A stretch of 64,000 bases of DNA from Malaya genurostris (taxonomy: Eukaryota > Arthropoda > Insecta > Diptera > Culicidae): NCBI RefSeq assembly GCF_030247185.1, contig NC_080571.1:246693271-246757270 (forward strand). Direction: 5' to 3'. A model generated the notes under the pieces. It made no database searches, was not told where the DNA came from, and was given only the letters and a program-made list of their open reading frames with translations. The translations under genes were made by a program, and so were the position numbers. Numbering within the stretch: the stretch's first letter is position 1; each line of letters starts with the position of its first letter. This document shows positions 53,203 through 64,000 of the stretch, one piece after another.

Positions 53203-55060
53203 TCTAGAAGCCATTTTAATGGTCGTGCTATCTAATGACTTTACAGCCGTAGGAAACAGACTGTTGTAGTGCAAGAACAACAAAAATAGAAGTGAATAAA
53301 TGAACACGTATGAAAAATAACTTCTACGTAGTGAATCCGTTCCTTCCCGGGGCTGTATCACGAGTAACGATTTTATCCCGAAGGTTGTACTGATTGACGG
53401 ACCTTCGCCCGATGTTGCCTGTTCGTCCACTAGACGAGGTAACACTTGTTTGTTTCGATCTCATCATCGATAACAACCGAACAGGGATAATGGGACACGG
53501 ACTCGTTCGAGCGAACTAAAATTGATGGATGCTGGCCTCTTCATGGGTAAGAAAAATAAGAGTCTATGCCAATGAAGCGTCCGTAACAACTTTTACATGT
53601 TGCTCGGTCCATCGCAATAATGTGGGCCTTTTATTTGATAGGATAAAAAGAGGATACCAAGCGTGTTCGCTGGCAGAAATTTCCAATTTTACAATTCATC
53701 GGCAAGAGAAACGACCGATTCTCGAGTTTATTGTGTCATGGTCACTACCGCCCAGTTATCGGCTGGAGGGCAAAGGATCAGATGTTAAAAGAAACAAACA
53801 CCCACCGCCGCCTTCGATGTTCAACGAAAGATGTTTTTGTGCTTTAGAGTTGGTGTGTCTTCCATAAATTGATTGGCATTATTGTTGATTTTGTGTTCGA
53901 TGAGTATATTTATAGTTACATCGTAATGACCTACGTCAAATGATCGGAACCAAAAATAAATTGATAGACAAACATATAATTGATATTGACGTATGAGTTT
54001 TATATTGAATCAATTATATGGAATAATAAAAATAAATCACAGTCGTTGCTGGAGAACCAATCATATAAACAACGCACAGTAAACACAGTTTAGGTTTACT
54101 ACTTTTCAGAAAGGTTACTGTGAGCGTTGATTTCATATACGACAAGCAATATAAAATAAATAATAACGAAGCTAACTTCTGTACACTTAATAATTTGATA
54201 AATTTGATGGATGATGTAAAAATTGATGGAAAGTATTGTCTTCAACTACTAATCATTTCGAGAGTGATTTTACAGATGAATTGTAAAAGTTGTAATAAAT
54301 TAATTTCTGCCAAAAACGTGCTGTTAAATTTTCGATCAGATTTGGAGTATTTAGAGCAGCTTAATAGAATGAACCTTGAATATAGACTGTACTCGAAAAA
54401 AATGCAACACTTTTTTTGTGTATATCTTTGTTTATATCTTGAAAAATTTAAGAAATTCTAAGCAAAAACGTTTGTGGAAAATCCCGACCAGTTCCACAAG
54501 TGGATCGCGGAACAGTTCAAAATCGGCAATTGGAACGTGTCCCGTGACGTACAATTGATCAAAGAGACCCAGACGACCTTGCGACGAGCTGGCAGCGAAT
54601 CAAAAACGAATAAATACAACCCAGTGAACACAAGTAAGACGAAGAATTTCTTCAAGCACAATCCAAACCTTTTGATAGGGGAAAAGACCAATACGATCAA
54701 TTCGTTCGTCTAGGTCATCCGCCACTCTTCGAAAAAAAAAATATTACCTATCGTTCATTGGGTAAAGACGTTTGAGAAATTTTATATCCCTATTCGGTTT
54801 GTGAAAAATTTTGCACGGTTTTGAAGTCCCTTAACGATAAAACTTTTTTTTTGTTCTACCAGAACACTTGAACGGGGAATAGCACTGGATTACATAACTT
54901 TTTCTGTGTTTCAAGGCGGCAAATGTTTTATCTTCGTGGTTTATAAACAGTCTTTCAAACAACAACTATGACGAACAAAAGTCGGCGGGATTCCTACCTC
55001 CTCAAACACGTTTAGGCGCTGCAGAGTTATAAATGCAATCGAAGGCTTGTTACAAACTAG
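53203..55060. other. no recognised gene; two curious short frames
   Basis: A frame open over 54120-54461 (no ATG at its start) includes NCKSCNKLISAKNVLLNF, with a CxxC pair. Another at 54474-54713 reads NPDQFHKWIAEQFKIGNWNV. Neither matches a family I know. They might be relics of a gene or of an unlisted element. The rest is AT-rich. Confidence 0.25.
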
Positions 55061-55066
55061 TGTCGC

Positions 55067-55575
55067 ACCGTAACGCATATGACTCACAAAAAAGTAACGC
55101 ATGTAACGCTTTTTAACGCCTGTGATTCACAAAAAAGTAACGCATGTAACTCTTCGAAACGTATATTACTTACAAAAAAGTAAAGAATGTAACGCTTCGT
55201 AACGCCTCTAGCTTACAAAAAAATAACTCTTGCTACGTTTGGCAACGCCTATGATTCTCAAAAATGTAACTCATGTAACGCTTTGTAACACCTAAGATTC
55301 TCAAAAAAGTAACACATGTAACGCTTCGTAACGCCTATAATTTACAAAAAAAACGCATATAATGCTTCGTAACGTAATAACTCAAGAAAAAGTAACGCAT
55401 GTAACGTTTCGTAACGCCTATGACTCACAAACATGCAATGCAAGTAACGCTTCGTAACGCCTATAACTTACTAAAAAGTAACGCATTTAACGCTTCGTAA
55501 CGCCTATAGCTTACTAAAAAATAACAAATGTACCGCTTCGTAATGTCTATAACTTACACTTCATAACACCTATAA
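55067..55575 (+). repeat. minisatellite, about 43-bp units, about 12 copies
   Basis: Units read like GTAACGCATGTAACGCTTCG followed by TAACGCCTATGACTCACAAAAAA. Individual units differ at several positions. After an insertion the array has a short remnant at 56810-56896 and diverged traces near 61290-61440. Confidence 0.9.
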
Positions 55576-56809
55576 GCTTGAGCTTGAGCTTGAGCGACCA
55601 CCCCTGGTTGCTACTCCGTTACTGATCGGGATTAGCTGAAATTGTACAGGGAATTTCTAGATGATCCGACCTGGGACTGGTAAATCATCCTTCAATGTAC
55701 ATCTTCTGATAATCCTAGAATTCATTGATCAGTACCGGCGCCGGCCAGGCCCGAACGTAGATCGTCTAAGGAATGGGAAGGGATGTTAGTCCAACACTTG
55801 TTGTTACTAGAGGCCGTATATACTACTGCGCACTCCACAAGTGTCACGGGAGAAGGATATTTGTTAGTAAAAAAATCAGTATTGGTTTCGCGCGCGACTA
55901 AACATGTTCCGGTTTCAAGATGCTCGGATGCACCACTAAACTCACTGACTTCCCGAGTAAACGTTTCAACAATATACTATATTGAAGTCCCGGGAAGTCT
56001 TGATTCACAGCTTTTTTTCGAGGAAACTAAAGAAAAATTTGCAATACTATCGCGTATAGAATAAAAACTTCTCTATTTTTTTATAAATGAAATTACGTGA
56101 TACAAAATAAACGAGTGAATAGGATTTAGACAAAATAGTTGATTCATTGCATTGACATATTCTAAACAGTTGTTATAAAATCATTTTAAATCACCAAATA
56201 AAGGTCAACAGATTTCACGCGCGTCTTTATTTATTATTTATTAATCTTTATTATTTCCGCTTTATTATTTTAATTACTTATTAAAATTATTAATTGGTTA
56301 TATTGGTTGATCTGGGCAGCCGGCTACCGAGAAAAATATTAATTTATTGTTTGAAATATTAATATCAAGTGTTTTTTACTACGTGTTCAATATATCGATA
56401 TATGTTATCTCTGTTATTAACTTTGTAATATAAAAGGATTTGCGCAATAGTTATAGATTATTTATTTATTTATCATTCAATTTATAATCCTGACAGACAA
56501 TCAATAACATGGAAGAAGAAAACATTCCAAATAAAACTTTTTTCGAAGTTAGACGGAAATTGATAGGTTGAATGAAGAGATAATTTAGTAAAATAGAAAG
56601 AAGTAAATCAGAAGTGACACATTGAAAATATCTGATAACTAAAAGGAACAAGAAACTCCTGCAGTTGTCGCCTTTTACGACATGGAAGCAGGAACCCAGT
56701 GGATCTATTCTTGGTTCATTTTTTTCCGCCGGATTCCACACGGCATCTAGGCTGGTACTGTCCGGAGAGAGCTAATAGGTACTATCAATCTCCTAGTGGA
56801 CCACAGCCC
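55576..56809 (-). mobile_element. non-autonomous retroposon with (TCAAGC)n tail and 23-bp target duplication
   Basis: The 1,234-bp segment is flanked by identical 23-base direct repeats (55553-55575 and 56810-56832) made of minisatellite sequence. On the minus strand it begins GGGGCTGTGGTCC and ends in CTCAAGCTCAAGCTCAAGC, a short tandem tail like those of RTE-type LINEs and some SINEs. It includes the block CATGTCGTAAAAGGCGAC (minus strand, near 56670). No reverse transcriptase frame is present; the longest frames are about 90 codons. I infer mobilisation by another LINE. Confidence 0.7.
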
Positions 56810-56896
56810 CTTACACTTCATAACACCTATAACGTCCTTAAAAGTAACGCATCGTAACTCGTTTATCGCAATAATCTAACCCTTATAACGGTTTTT
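56810..56896 (+). repeat. minisatellite remnant and duplicated insertion sites
   Basis: The first 23 bases repeat 55553-55575. TATAACGGTTTTT at 56884-56896 recurs at 61290-61302 and marks the target of the I-clade fragment. Confidence 0.75.
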
Positions 56897-58706
56897 ACCT
56901 TTTTTTATATATATAAAAAATAGGTATAGAATTCGCTCAAACTTTCGAAAAAATTTCCGAGGCCCGGAGGGCCGAATGTCGTATACCAATCGATTCAGCT
57001 CGACGAACTGAGCAAATGTCTGTGTGTGTGTGTGTGTGTGTGTATGTGTGTGTGTCTGTATGTGTGTTGTCAACTAAGAGGTCGAGATCTCAGAGATGGC
57101 TGGACCGATTTTGATCAAACTAGTCGCAAATGAAAGGTCTCCCCGTCACCCAGAACGCTATTGAATGGTTTTGAGATCGGATGTTTACTTTTTGAGTTAT
57201 ACGAAGTTTTATGTCAAAATTTTCAGTTTTTTGACAGTATCTGTCACAATTGACCTTGAAAACAGAATATGTTTTCAGACTTAGATTCCGCACGGTAATA
57301 CCTATCCAACAAGTTATAGATTGTTAAAATCCGTCCATTTTTAACGGAGATATCGAATTTTTTGTGTAAGCGACTTTTCCCCCATATTCCAGCAGTAGAA
57401 GTTCTGAGCGCTGTACGGCAAAGAAAGGCTTGGGAGCAACGTAAAACACGATTTTTTATACTGTTGCATACAATAGTTTCTAAGTACCAAAAAGACTGTG
57501 AACAGCATGATTTTTCATGACATTTTGCCTCGGACCAATTTTAGCACGGTTCGTTTTTGGCAACATAATCGTTCGAATATGACATATTGGAAAGATGGCA
57601 GTACTTCCGAATTCTGAACAATTTCATAATTATATTGATTTAAACTGCTTACAGCAATAAATGCTGGAAGAAGAAAACACCCATATACCATTTGAATGAG
57701 TTCGTCGAGATCAGCAAATGCGTATGTGACAAATAATTTCACTCAATTTTTTACCTTATTTTCGAAGATGACTCAACCGTTTTCTACAAACTCAGATTCA
57801 TATGAAAATTCGTATGCTCCTAAACAAGGTTCCTGAATTATGTTTGGATCCGACTTCAGGTTCCGGAACTACAGGATGATATGTGAAACGAAATTAAAAT
57901 TGTGTAACTTATTTTCCTCGTAGATGGCTGAACCGATCTAAGATTCAAATGATATCTAAGAATCATCTAAGATCTGCTGATTTGAATAGTCGACAACCAA
58001 ATAAACTTATTTCAGTTTTAGTGGTATTCAGTTTTCGATTCGGAAGGCACCCAACAATTTAACTTGTTCTACGATTTCTCAAAGATGTCTATACTGATTT
58101 TTAAACATATTGAAACAAATGTAAACTAATCAGGTGAATTTGTCTGACTTCGGCTACACCGATTTTCGAATTCCGGCTCCAGTATCGAATCGTTTCTCAA
58201 AGCTCAATCGTTTTCTCAAATAAAGCCAAATCGAACTTCAGAAAAAAATTCAAATTAAAATAAACTTATAGTCCCACACAAAATTAATTAATTTTATTCA
58301 ATGCCGACTTCCGATTCTGGAATTACAGGAGGATGAATTTTTAAAATTCAAACCGATATAGAAGATGATAATCCCGAAAAGCTTGAAAGTTGGACTCAAA
58401 ACTATTGCAATTTATTCGTCATATGGCCATACGAATCGGTTTGGTTTATGCTGGTTCCTGAATACCGGCTCTGGAAGTACCTTAAATTACCGTAAATTCT
58501 AAAGTGGAACTCACTTCGACATATCATGAAAAGTTTAATCGATTGTAACCTTTTTAGATAGAGTAATGAGTGATTAAAATGTCAAATTGCAGCTTAAAAC
58601 GACGGTCATTAAAATAATGTCATGAAAACCGAAGAATATTCATGAAAAAAACACATGCGGATTGATAAAAAAAGGTATCATCTCACTGATAGGTGGATTA
58701 AGCACG
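56897..58706 (+). repeat. 1.8-kb repeat bounded by T runs, copy 2 (first of dimer)
   Basis: It begins ACCTTTTTTTATATATATAA and ends GGTGGATTAAGCACG. It is preceded by five T and followed by four T (58707-58710). A (TG)n stretch at 57018-57066, the block CGAGATCTCAGAGATGGCTGG and degenerate modules follow in the order seen in copy 1. The Thr/His-repeat frames on the minus strand are artefacts of (TG)n. Confidence 0.85.
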
Positions 58707-58710
58707 TTTT

Positions 58711-60558
58711 ACCTTTTTTTATATATATAAAAAATAGGTATAGAATTCGCTCAAACTTTCGAAAATTTTTCCGAGGCCCGGAGAGCCGAATGACATATAC
58801 CAATCGATTCAGCTCGACGAACTGAGTAAATGTCTGTGTGTGTGTGTGTGTATGTGTGTGTGTCTGTATGTGTGTTGTCAACTAAGAGATCGAGATCTCA
58901 GAGATGGCTGGACCGATTTTGATCAAACTAGTCGCAAATGAAAGGTCTCCCCGTCACCCAAAACGCTATTGAATGGTTTTGAGATCGGATGTTTACTTTT
59001 TGAGTTATTCGAAGTTTTATGTCAAAATTTTCAGTTTTTTGACAGTATCTGTCACAATTGACCTTGAAAACAGAATATGTTTTTAGACTTAGATTCCGCA
59101 CGATAATACCTATTCAACAAGCCATAGATTGTTAAAATCCGTCCATTTTTAACGGAGATATCGAAATTTTTGTGTAAACGACTTTTCCCCCTATTCCAGC
59201 AGTAGGAGTTTTGAGCGCTGTATGACAAAGCAGTGCTTGGGAGCAACGGAAAACATGATTTTCTATTCTGTTACATACAATTGTTTCTAAGTACCAAAAA
59301 GACTGTGTACAGCATCCTTTTCCATGACAATTTGCCTCGGACCGATTTTAGCACGGCTCGTTTTTGGCAACATAATCGTTCGAATATGACATATATAAAC
59401 CAGATGATGGCAGATTTTTTTTTAATTATATTGTTTTAAACTACTTACAGCAATAAATGCTGGAAGAACATAACATCCATATACCATTCGAATCAGTTCG
59501 TCGAGATCAGCAAATGCGTGTGTGACAAATAATTTCACTCAATTTTCTCTGAAAATTTCTTTTCCTGAATTATATTTGGTTCCGACCTCTGGTTCCGGAA
59601 CTACAGGATGATATATGAAACGAAATCAAAATTGTGTAACTCATTCTTCTCGTAGATGGCTGAACCGATCTAAGATTCAAATGAAATCTAAGAATCATCT
59701 AAGATGCAAATGAAAAGTTTCAAGATTCTTTTAAACATCTTGCTCTTCAGTCAGATCCAACTTCCGGTTTCGGGGATACAGGGTGATTGGTATAAAAATG
59801 TCTATTCCACATAAATTAATCAGGTTTATCGGGTTAGCAGATTTGGATAGTCGATAAAAAAAATTAACTTTTTTCAGTTTTAGTGGTATTCAGTTGTCGA
59901 TTCAGAAGGCACCTAAAAATTTAATTCATGCTATGATTTCTCAAAGATGTCTTCACTGATTTTCAAATATTTTGAAACAAATGTAAACTATACAGCTATT
60001 CAGGTGAATTTATCTGACTTCGGCCATTCCGATTTTAGAATTCCGGTTCCAAAATAAAATCGTTTCTCAAAGCTCAATCATTTTCTCAAAAAAGCCTAAT
60101 CAAGTTTCAGAAACAAAAATTCAAATTGAATTAAACTTATATACAAAATTAATTAGTTTTATACATACATACAAAAATTAATGAATTTTATCCAATTAAG
60201 CTTCAAAGTTGTACTCAAAACTGTAATTTATTCGTCATATGGCCACACGAATCGGTTTGGGTTATGCTGGTTCCTGAATACCGGCTCTGGAAGTACCTTA
60301 AATTACCGTAAACTCTAAAGTGGAACTTACATATCATGGCATGTTTAATCGATTATCACACTTCTAGATTTAAATTCGATCCGATTTGCAGTTTCGACAT
60401 TACAGAGTAATGAGTGATTAAAATCTCAAATTGTCGCTTAAAACGACGGTCATTAAAATAATGTAATGAAAACTTTAACACCGAAGAATATTCATGCAAA
60501 AAACACATGCGAATTGATAAAAAAAGGTATCATCTCACTGCTAGGTGGATTAATCACG
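58711..60558 (+). repeat. 1.8-kb repeat bounded by T runs, copy 3 (second of dimer)
   Basis: Head to tail with copy 2, separated only by TTTT. It ends GGTGGATTAATCACG directly before an eight-T run that is also the tail of the LINE fragment at 60559. It is close to copy 2 over most of its length, with scattered substitutions and small deletions. Confidence 0.85.
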
Positions 60559-61288
60559 TTTTTTTTCATAAATACGTTTATTTCATAGGCAAAATACATA
60601 AGTTATTCTTCGCCGTGGCATCCACAATACATAATAGTTTAAACCTAATACATTTAGAATATCATATTAGTATGTTGGTACTCATTAGTTAATCTAAACA
60701 CTGTTTTTATCAAGCGAGTTGCTATTTTAAATTACATTAAATAAAATGCATTTATTTTGTACATGATCTTATAACTATTTCAGGATTGTTTGTATCAGTT
60801 CACCACTTATATTGAATATCCTATAGTTGGCTATTGGTTAAACTCATGGAAGAGAAAACAGTCTAACATAAAATAAAATTTAAATTGGAACTCCAATGGA
60901 TTTAATGAAATGATAAAGAAGTTTCATGTATGGAAGGTCACGACAAGCAAGAATGTCGCGAACTGGAACATTGAATAGTCTACCTTGGGTACGCAAGGAA
61001 TTTATTAGTTGAGATCTGACATCACGAAACTCCACGCATGTCCAAACAACATGCTCAATATCGCGGTAACCTTCGCCGCAAGCACAATGATTAGTCTCGG
61101 AAAGTCCAATTCGAAGGAGATGTGCATCTAACGTGTAGTGATTGGACATGAGTCTGGACATCACACGAATGAAATCTCTACTCACATCCAGTCCCCTGAA
61201 CCATGCCTTTGTCGATATTTTAGGAATAATTGAGTGCATCCACCGACCCAGATCATCTTTATCCCAAGAAGCTTGCCAGCTGGCAAGT
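60559..61288 (-). mobile_element. 5'-truncated I-clade LINE (copy of the 18975-24989 element)
   Basis: The sequence from CATAAATACGTTTATTTCAT to GCCAGCTGGCAAGT is nearly identical to 18983-19702 of the complete element. Its target duplication, TATAACGGTTTTT, is found at 61290-61302 on the 5' side. On the 3' side it is at 56884-56896, displaced by the dimer inserted between. Confidence 0.88.
60880..61288 (-). pseudogene. C-terminal fragment of I-clade ORF2
   Basis: The minus-strand frame reads LASWQASWDKDDLGRWMHSI and on to the natural C terminus KSIGVPI. It covers the region after RNase H, including the CACGEG zinc-like motif. It has only a few substitutions relative to 19296-19702. The start, RT and endonuclease are absent. 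Confidence 0.9.
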
Positions 61289-61464
61289 ATATAACGGTTT
61301 TTAACATTCATAATTTTCACAGTATAACTCATATGATTTATAACCATCAATTTAAGAAAATTATCGTATGCAATGCTTTCTAGCTTCTTTAACTTAATGT
61401 AACGCTTTCCATCTCACGATAAGTGAAACGCTTCGTCAAATGGAACACTTTTCCATACTGGAGA

Positions 61465-61525
61465 CGGGTATAGCGTGATGGGTAAGACGATGCCTTTCAC
61501 GTAACCCACCTGGGTTCGATTCCCA
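61465..61525 (+). mobile_element. tRNA-Glu-like SINE head
   Basis: TAGCGTGATGGGTAAG (61471-61486) fits box A. GGGTTCGATTCCC (61512-61524) is a perfect box B. The loop CTTTCAC has the Glu anticodon TTC. The flanks do not form an acceptor stem. I could not define the 3' end of the body, which may run on for some tens of bases. Confidence 0.6.
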
Positions 61526-61529
61526 ATTT

Positions 61530-64000
61530 ACTTCAAAACTAACCTCTTCGATTTTTTCATAATTTTGGTGGCTAAAGAATACGAAAATTTCATTTCTTTT
61601 TTATTGGAACATTCTCAGCAGACCGCTGCAATCAATAAATTCACAATTCTTAAACGATTTCTAGAACGGAAAAAATATGAAAACCATCGAAGGGCAATAT
61701 TATAAAAGAACGATTCAGAGACAGCTCGGTTAGCATTAATCAGAACCATCATAGTGCCGTGCTAAGGAAACGAGTGAAACAAAATAATCATCCACGAGGA
61801 ATAAAATAAAAATATTTAACAAAAACCACCAATACCAAACTTCTTAGAAACAAGAAAATTTGTGGATATCCACAAAAAACTTGTTAAAAAGCAAACACGT
61901 CTCGATAAAACCAAAACTCGAAAACTACATGCATTCAACTTTCCGACAAAAAAAATTAAGAATTATTGTTCCCATGAGACTAGACGGAGACGAACGAAAA
62001 TATGTTATCGAACACCACTGAACATATTCATCGATATGAATACTTGCATATTTCGTTCAAAGCATGCATTCGCATTTTTAGTAAATGATAGAAACAGAAA
62101 ACATGTAATTCTCTTGAGAATATTTCCACGGCATCCACAGTCAGTCGAAGGAGAAGGAAATAGATTCAATTTCTGGCAATAGTTTTGAATCCATTTCTCG
62201 GATTTTCAGCCACAGGCAAGTATGTCGAAGATAAAATCAACTTAGAAGCTAGACATTCCGAAAACGGGAGTAAGCAAACTAAGTTCAAACATTGCGGTTA
62301 ACCATAAAATTGAAATTTATTGCCAGGAAACGACAGTTCCCTTCTCGATACTGACGGCGATTTCCTGACGACGAAATTGGTTGTTTGCACATCGCAAATA
62401 CACACACACTCACACACCCACCCGCATCCTTGCGAATACTAACCTTTAAACGTATCGAGAGCTTCATGTTGCTCGATGAGCAAAGATATTTGTCTAATTA
62501 AGTTTTCATCAGCTCACAGTCGTTCGAATTTGTTACGCAATTCAGCACTTCACTAATGAAATATAAAGTAATTTGATATTGAGGATGGGAAATTATGTCA
62601 ACTGAAAGCTGTTCAAAGTGAATCCCTTCTCGGTACTGATAACTCTAAGCCATAACTTCTACCTCACGCGACTTCTTCCATCACGCACCCACCCGACAAC
62701 GGAAATGAGCAATGGCCTTTAATAATGTTTCGAAACCGATCCTAAGCAATGCCGAAAACATTTGCTGTCCTATGCTAGCCTTCATTTCTACGAAATTCGA
62801 GTATGTTATGTCCTTCGTTCGATGCTACAGATAGGAGTGACGAGTGAAAAACTTGGTTTAGCTCAGCAGAAAGTCAATTTTAAATCGAAAAAGACTCCTC
62901 GCAGCAAGATAGGTTCCTTACAAAGGAAACGAACAAACGAGACGTTTTGCAAGGAGAAGGAAAACAAATCCCTAAGGCAACAGTATAAACTCGTATGAAC
63001 AGAAGCCAAATGGACCACCAAGGCAAGTACAAAAGGCTGAAGCTGTTCTCTTGTTTACCCGCATATTTCCGGAGAACGCAGCTCTAGCTTTATGCATATT
63101 TTTTACGGTTTTGTTATGAGAAAAGCAATAACAGTCGGGTGTTCATAGAACTTCGGTCGTTTTTATGCTATATCGCTTGGACGTTGACGAATAGCGATGG
63201 TAACAGGCCAGGCAATAGCGGTCTCGAACGGGGGAGGGATTATATGTTTTCTGTACAATGTGGTGGACAATACACAATCGATGATGAAGATGATGTGTGC
63301 AATTCGTCGTATGATGAAGATGATGATGATGATGATGGAATGTTTCAATTGCCTAAGTCTGCGAATAATAAGATGAATGGAATATGCACAGTAGAGAAAA
63401 ACAACTCCAGTGTGGTTTGCGTATTTGAATTAAATGTTCGTCTGTGTTATTTTCTATCAAACCTAATCCAAAACATGAAATAACAGTGCTGATGCGATTT
63501 TTTTTTGCTTCAACCAAGAAGAATTCTTAGAATCAAAATTGCCGCAGTACTCATGCTGTGTGTTTTTGAAGAAATCCAACACGTTGTCTCGATAACACTG
63601 TAGCACTGTAGCGCTATAGTGACGGCATATCGAATCAGATGAAAACTTTACTGGTCCATTGTGAGTTTTAATGTAGGGAAGAATACTGTTGTACTTGTGA
63701 TTTCTACGAAACCTGTCAAATTTTCAAACAAGAACGCTAAATGCATTCCTGATCAAATCCTACAATTAAAAAAATGAATTTATTCACGTCTTCTGAAAAC
63801 TCTGTTGAAAGTTGAAACTGTCTGTTGAAACTTTTTCTTGTCCAGTACTGATACTTTTTGTTCAAATTGGGAAACCAGCGACAGATCCTCACAAACTAAG
63901 TTGATTGAATTCCTTGACGGTTATGTCATTTTATAAGAATCAAAAATGGTTCTTTTTGAAAATCGATTTCAAATTAATAAGACCCATTGTTTACGGTGAT
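61530..64000. other. no recognised gene
   Basis: Frames of up to about 114 codons (61862-62182, 63139-63483) carry no motif that I know. The latter includes an Asp run from a (GAT)n microsatellite at 63311-63337. The region looks like low-copy host DNA. Confidence 0.35.
63311..63337. repeat. (GAT)n microsatellite
   Basis: ATGATGAAGATGATGATGAT continues with further GAT units. Confidence 0.9.

Noticed and set aside
55067..55575. Regularly spaced repeats that might suggest a CRISPR array
   Set aside because: Units are contiguous and diverged, without unique spacers or cas genes, and the DNA is eukaryotic. It is a minisatellite.
56876..58881. Thr-His repeat frames on the minus strand
   Set aside because: They are artefacts of (TG)n within the 1.8-kb repeats.
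61465..61525. Possible functional tRNA-Glu gene
   Set aside because: The Pol III boxes are good, but no acceptor or clear D and anticodon stems form. It is better explained as a SINE head.

Overview
The window is AT-rich, repeat-dense eukaryotic DNA, and I recognise no host gene in it. The mix of repeats points to a mosquito, probably a culicine: an ITmD37E transposon, tRNA-derived SINEs, I-clade and Jockey-like non-LTR retrotransposons, and dispersed modules with a CGACTTCCGGTTCCGG-type core. The species is an inference. Nearly every real protein-coding frame belongs to a mobile element. There is no sign of operons, rRNA or CRISPR.

Layout. 0-3 kb: the 3' part of a hAT transposase, then two degenerate tandem repeats. 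3-6 kb: a decayed RT pseudogene on the minus strand and a TIR element with TA target duplications (4662-5835). 6-10 kb: an LTR-like TATA/AATAAA region with an 8-bp tandem repeat, a 418-bp palindrome (8161-8578) and a tRNA-derived SINE. 10-13 kb: a complete ITmD37E element, then a foldback element split by a 5'-truncated Jockey copy. 14.3-15.4 kb: an RT-less LINE derivative with its own promoter motifs, ORF1 and target duplications. 16 kb: two tRNA-like units in inverted orientation. 17.75-25.5 kb: a large inverted-repeat element that holds a piggyBac-like MITE and a complete I-clade LINE with two open frames. 26.2-31.4 kb: a Jockey-clade LINE inserted in a 117-bp-unit satellite.

33.5-34.2 kb: a TIR element that carries the same satellite. 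35-39.6 kb: a broken Jockey fragment, one copy of a 1.8-kb repeat bounded by A/T runs, and a second decayed RT fragment. 40.2-41.5 kb: a broken irritans-type mariner. 44-48.6 kb: a MITE, a duplicated segment and a partial TIR element. 49.6-52.2 kb: a TIR MITE nested between larger inverted repeats. 52.6 kb: a truncated SINE. 55-61.3 kb: a minisatellite interrupted by a retroposon with a 23-bp target duplication, by a truncated I-clade LINE, and by a head-to-tail dimer of the A/T-run repeat. 61.5-64 kb: one SINE head, then mostly featureless DNA.

The elements read as layers. Target duplications give the order of several insertions: satellite then Jockey LINE; foldback then Jockey fragment; inverted-repeat element then I LINE; minisatellite then retroposon and I fragment then dimer. 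The I-clade LINE (18975-24989) is the only element that looks fully competent. It is the natural candidate to have supplied the machinery for its own truncated copy at 60559-61288. The RT-less ORF1 element at 14291-15439 and the A/T-run repeat are the most unusual units.
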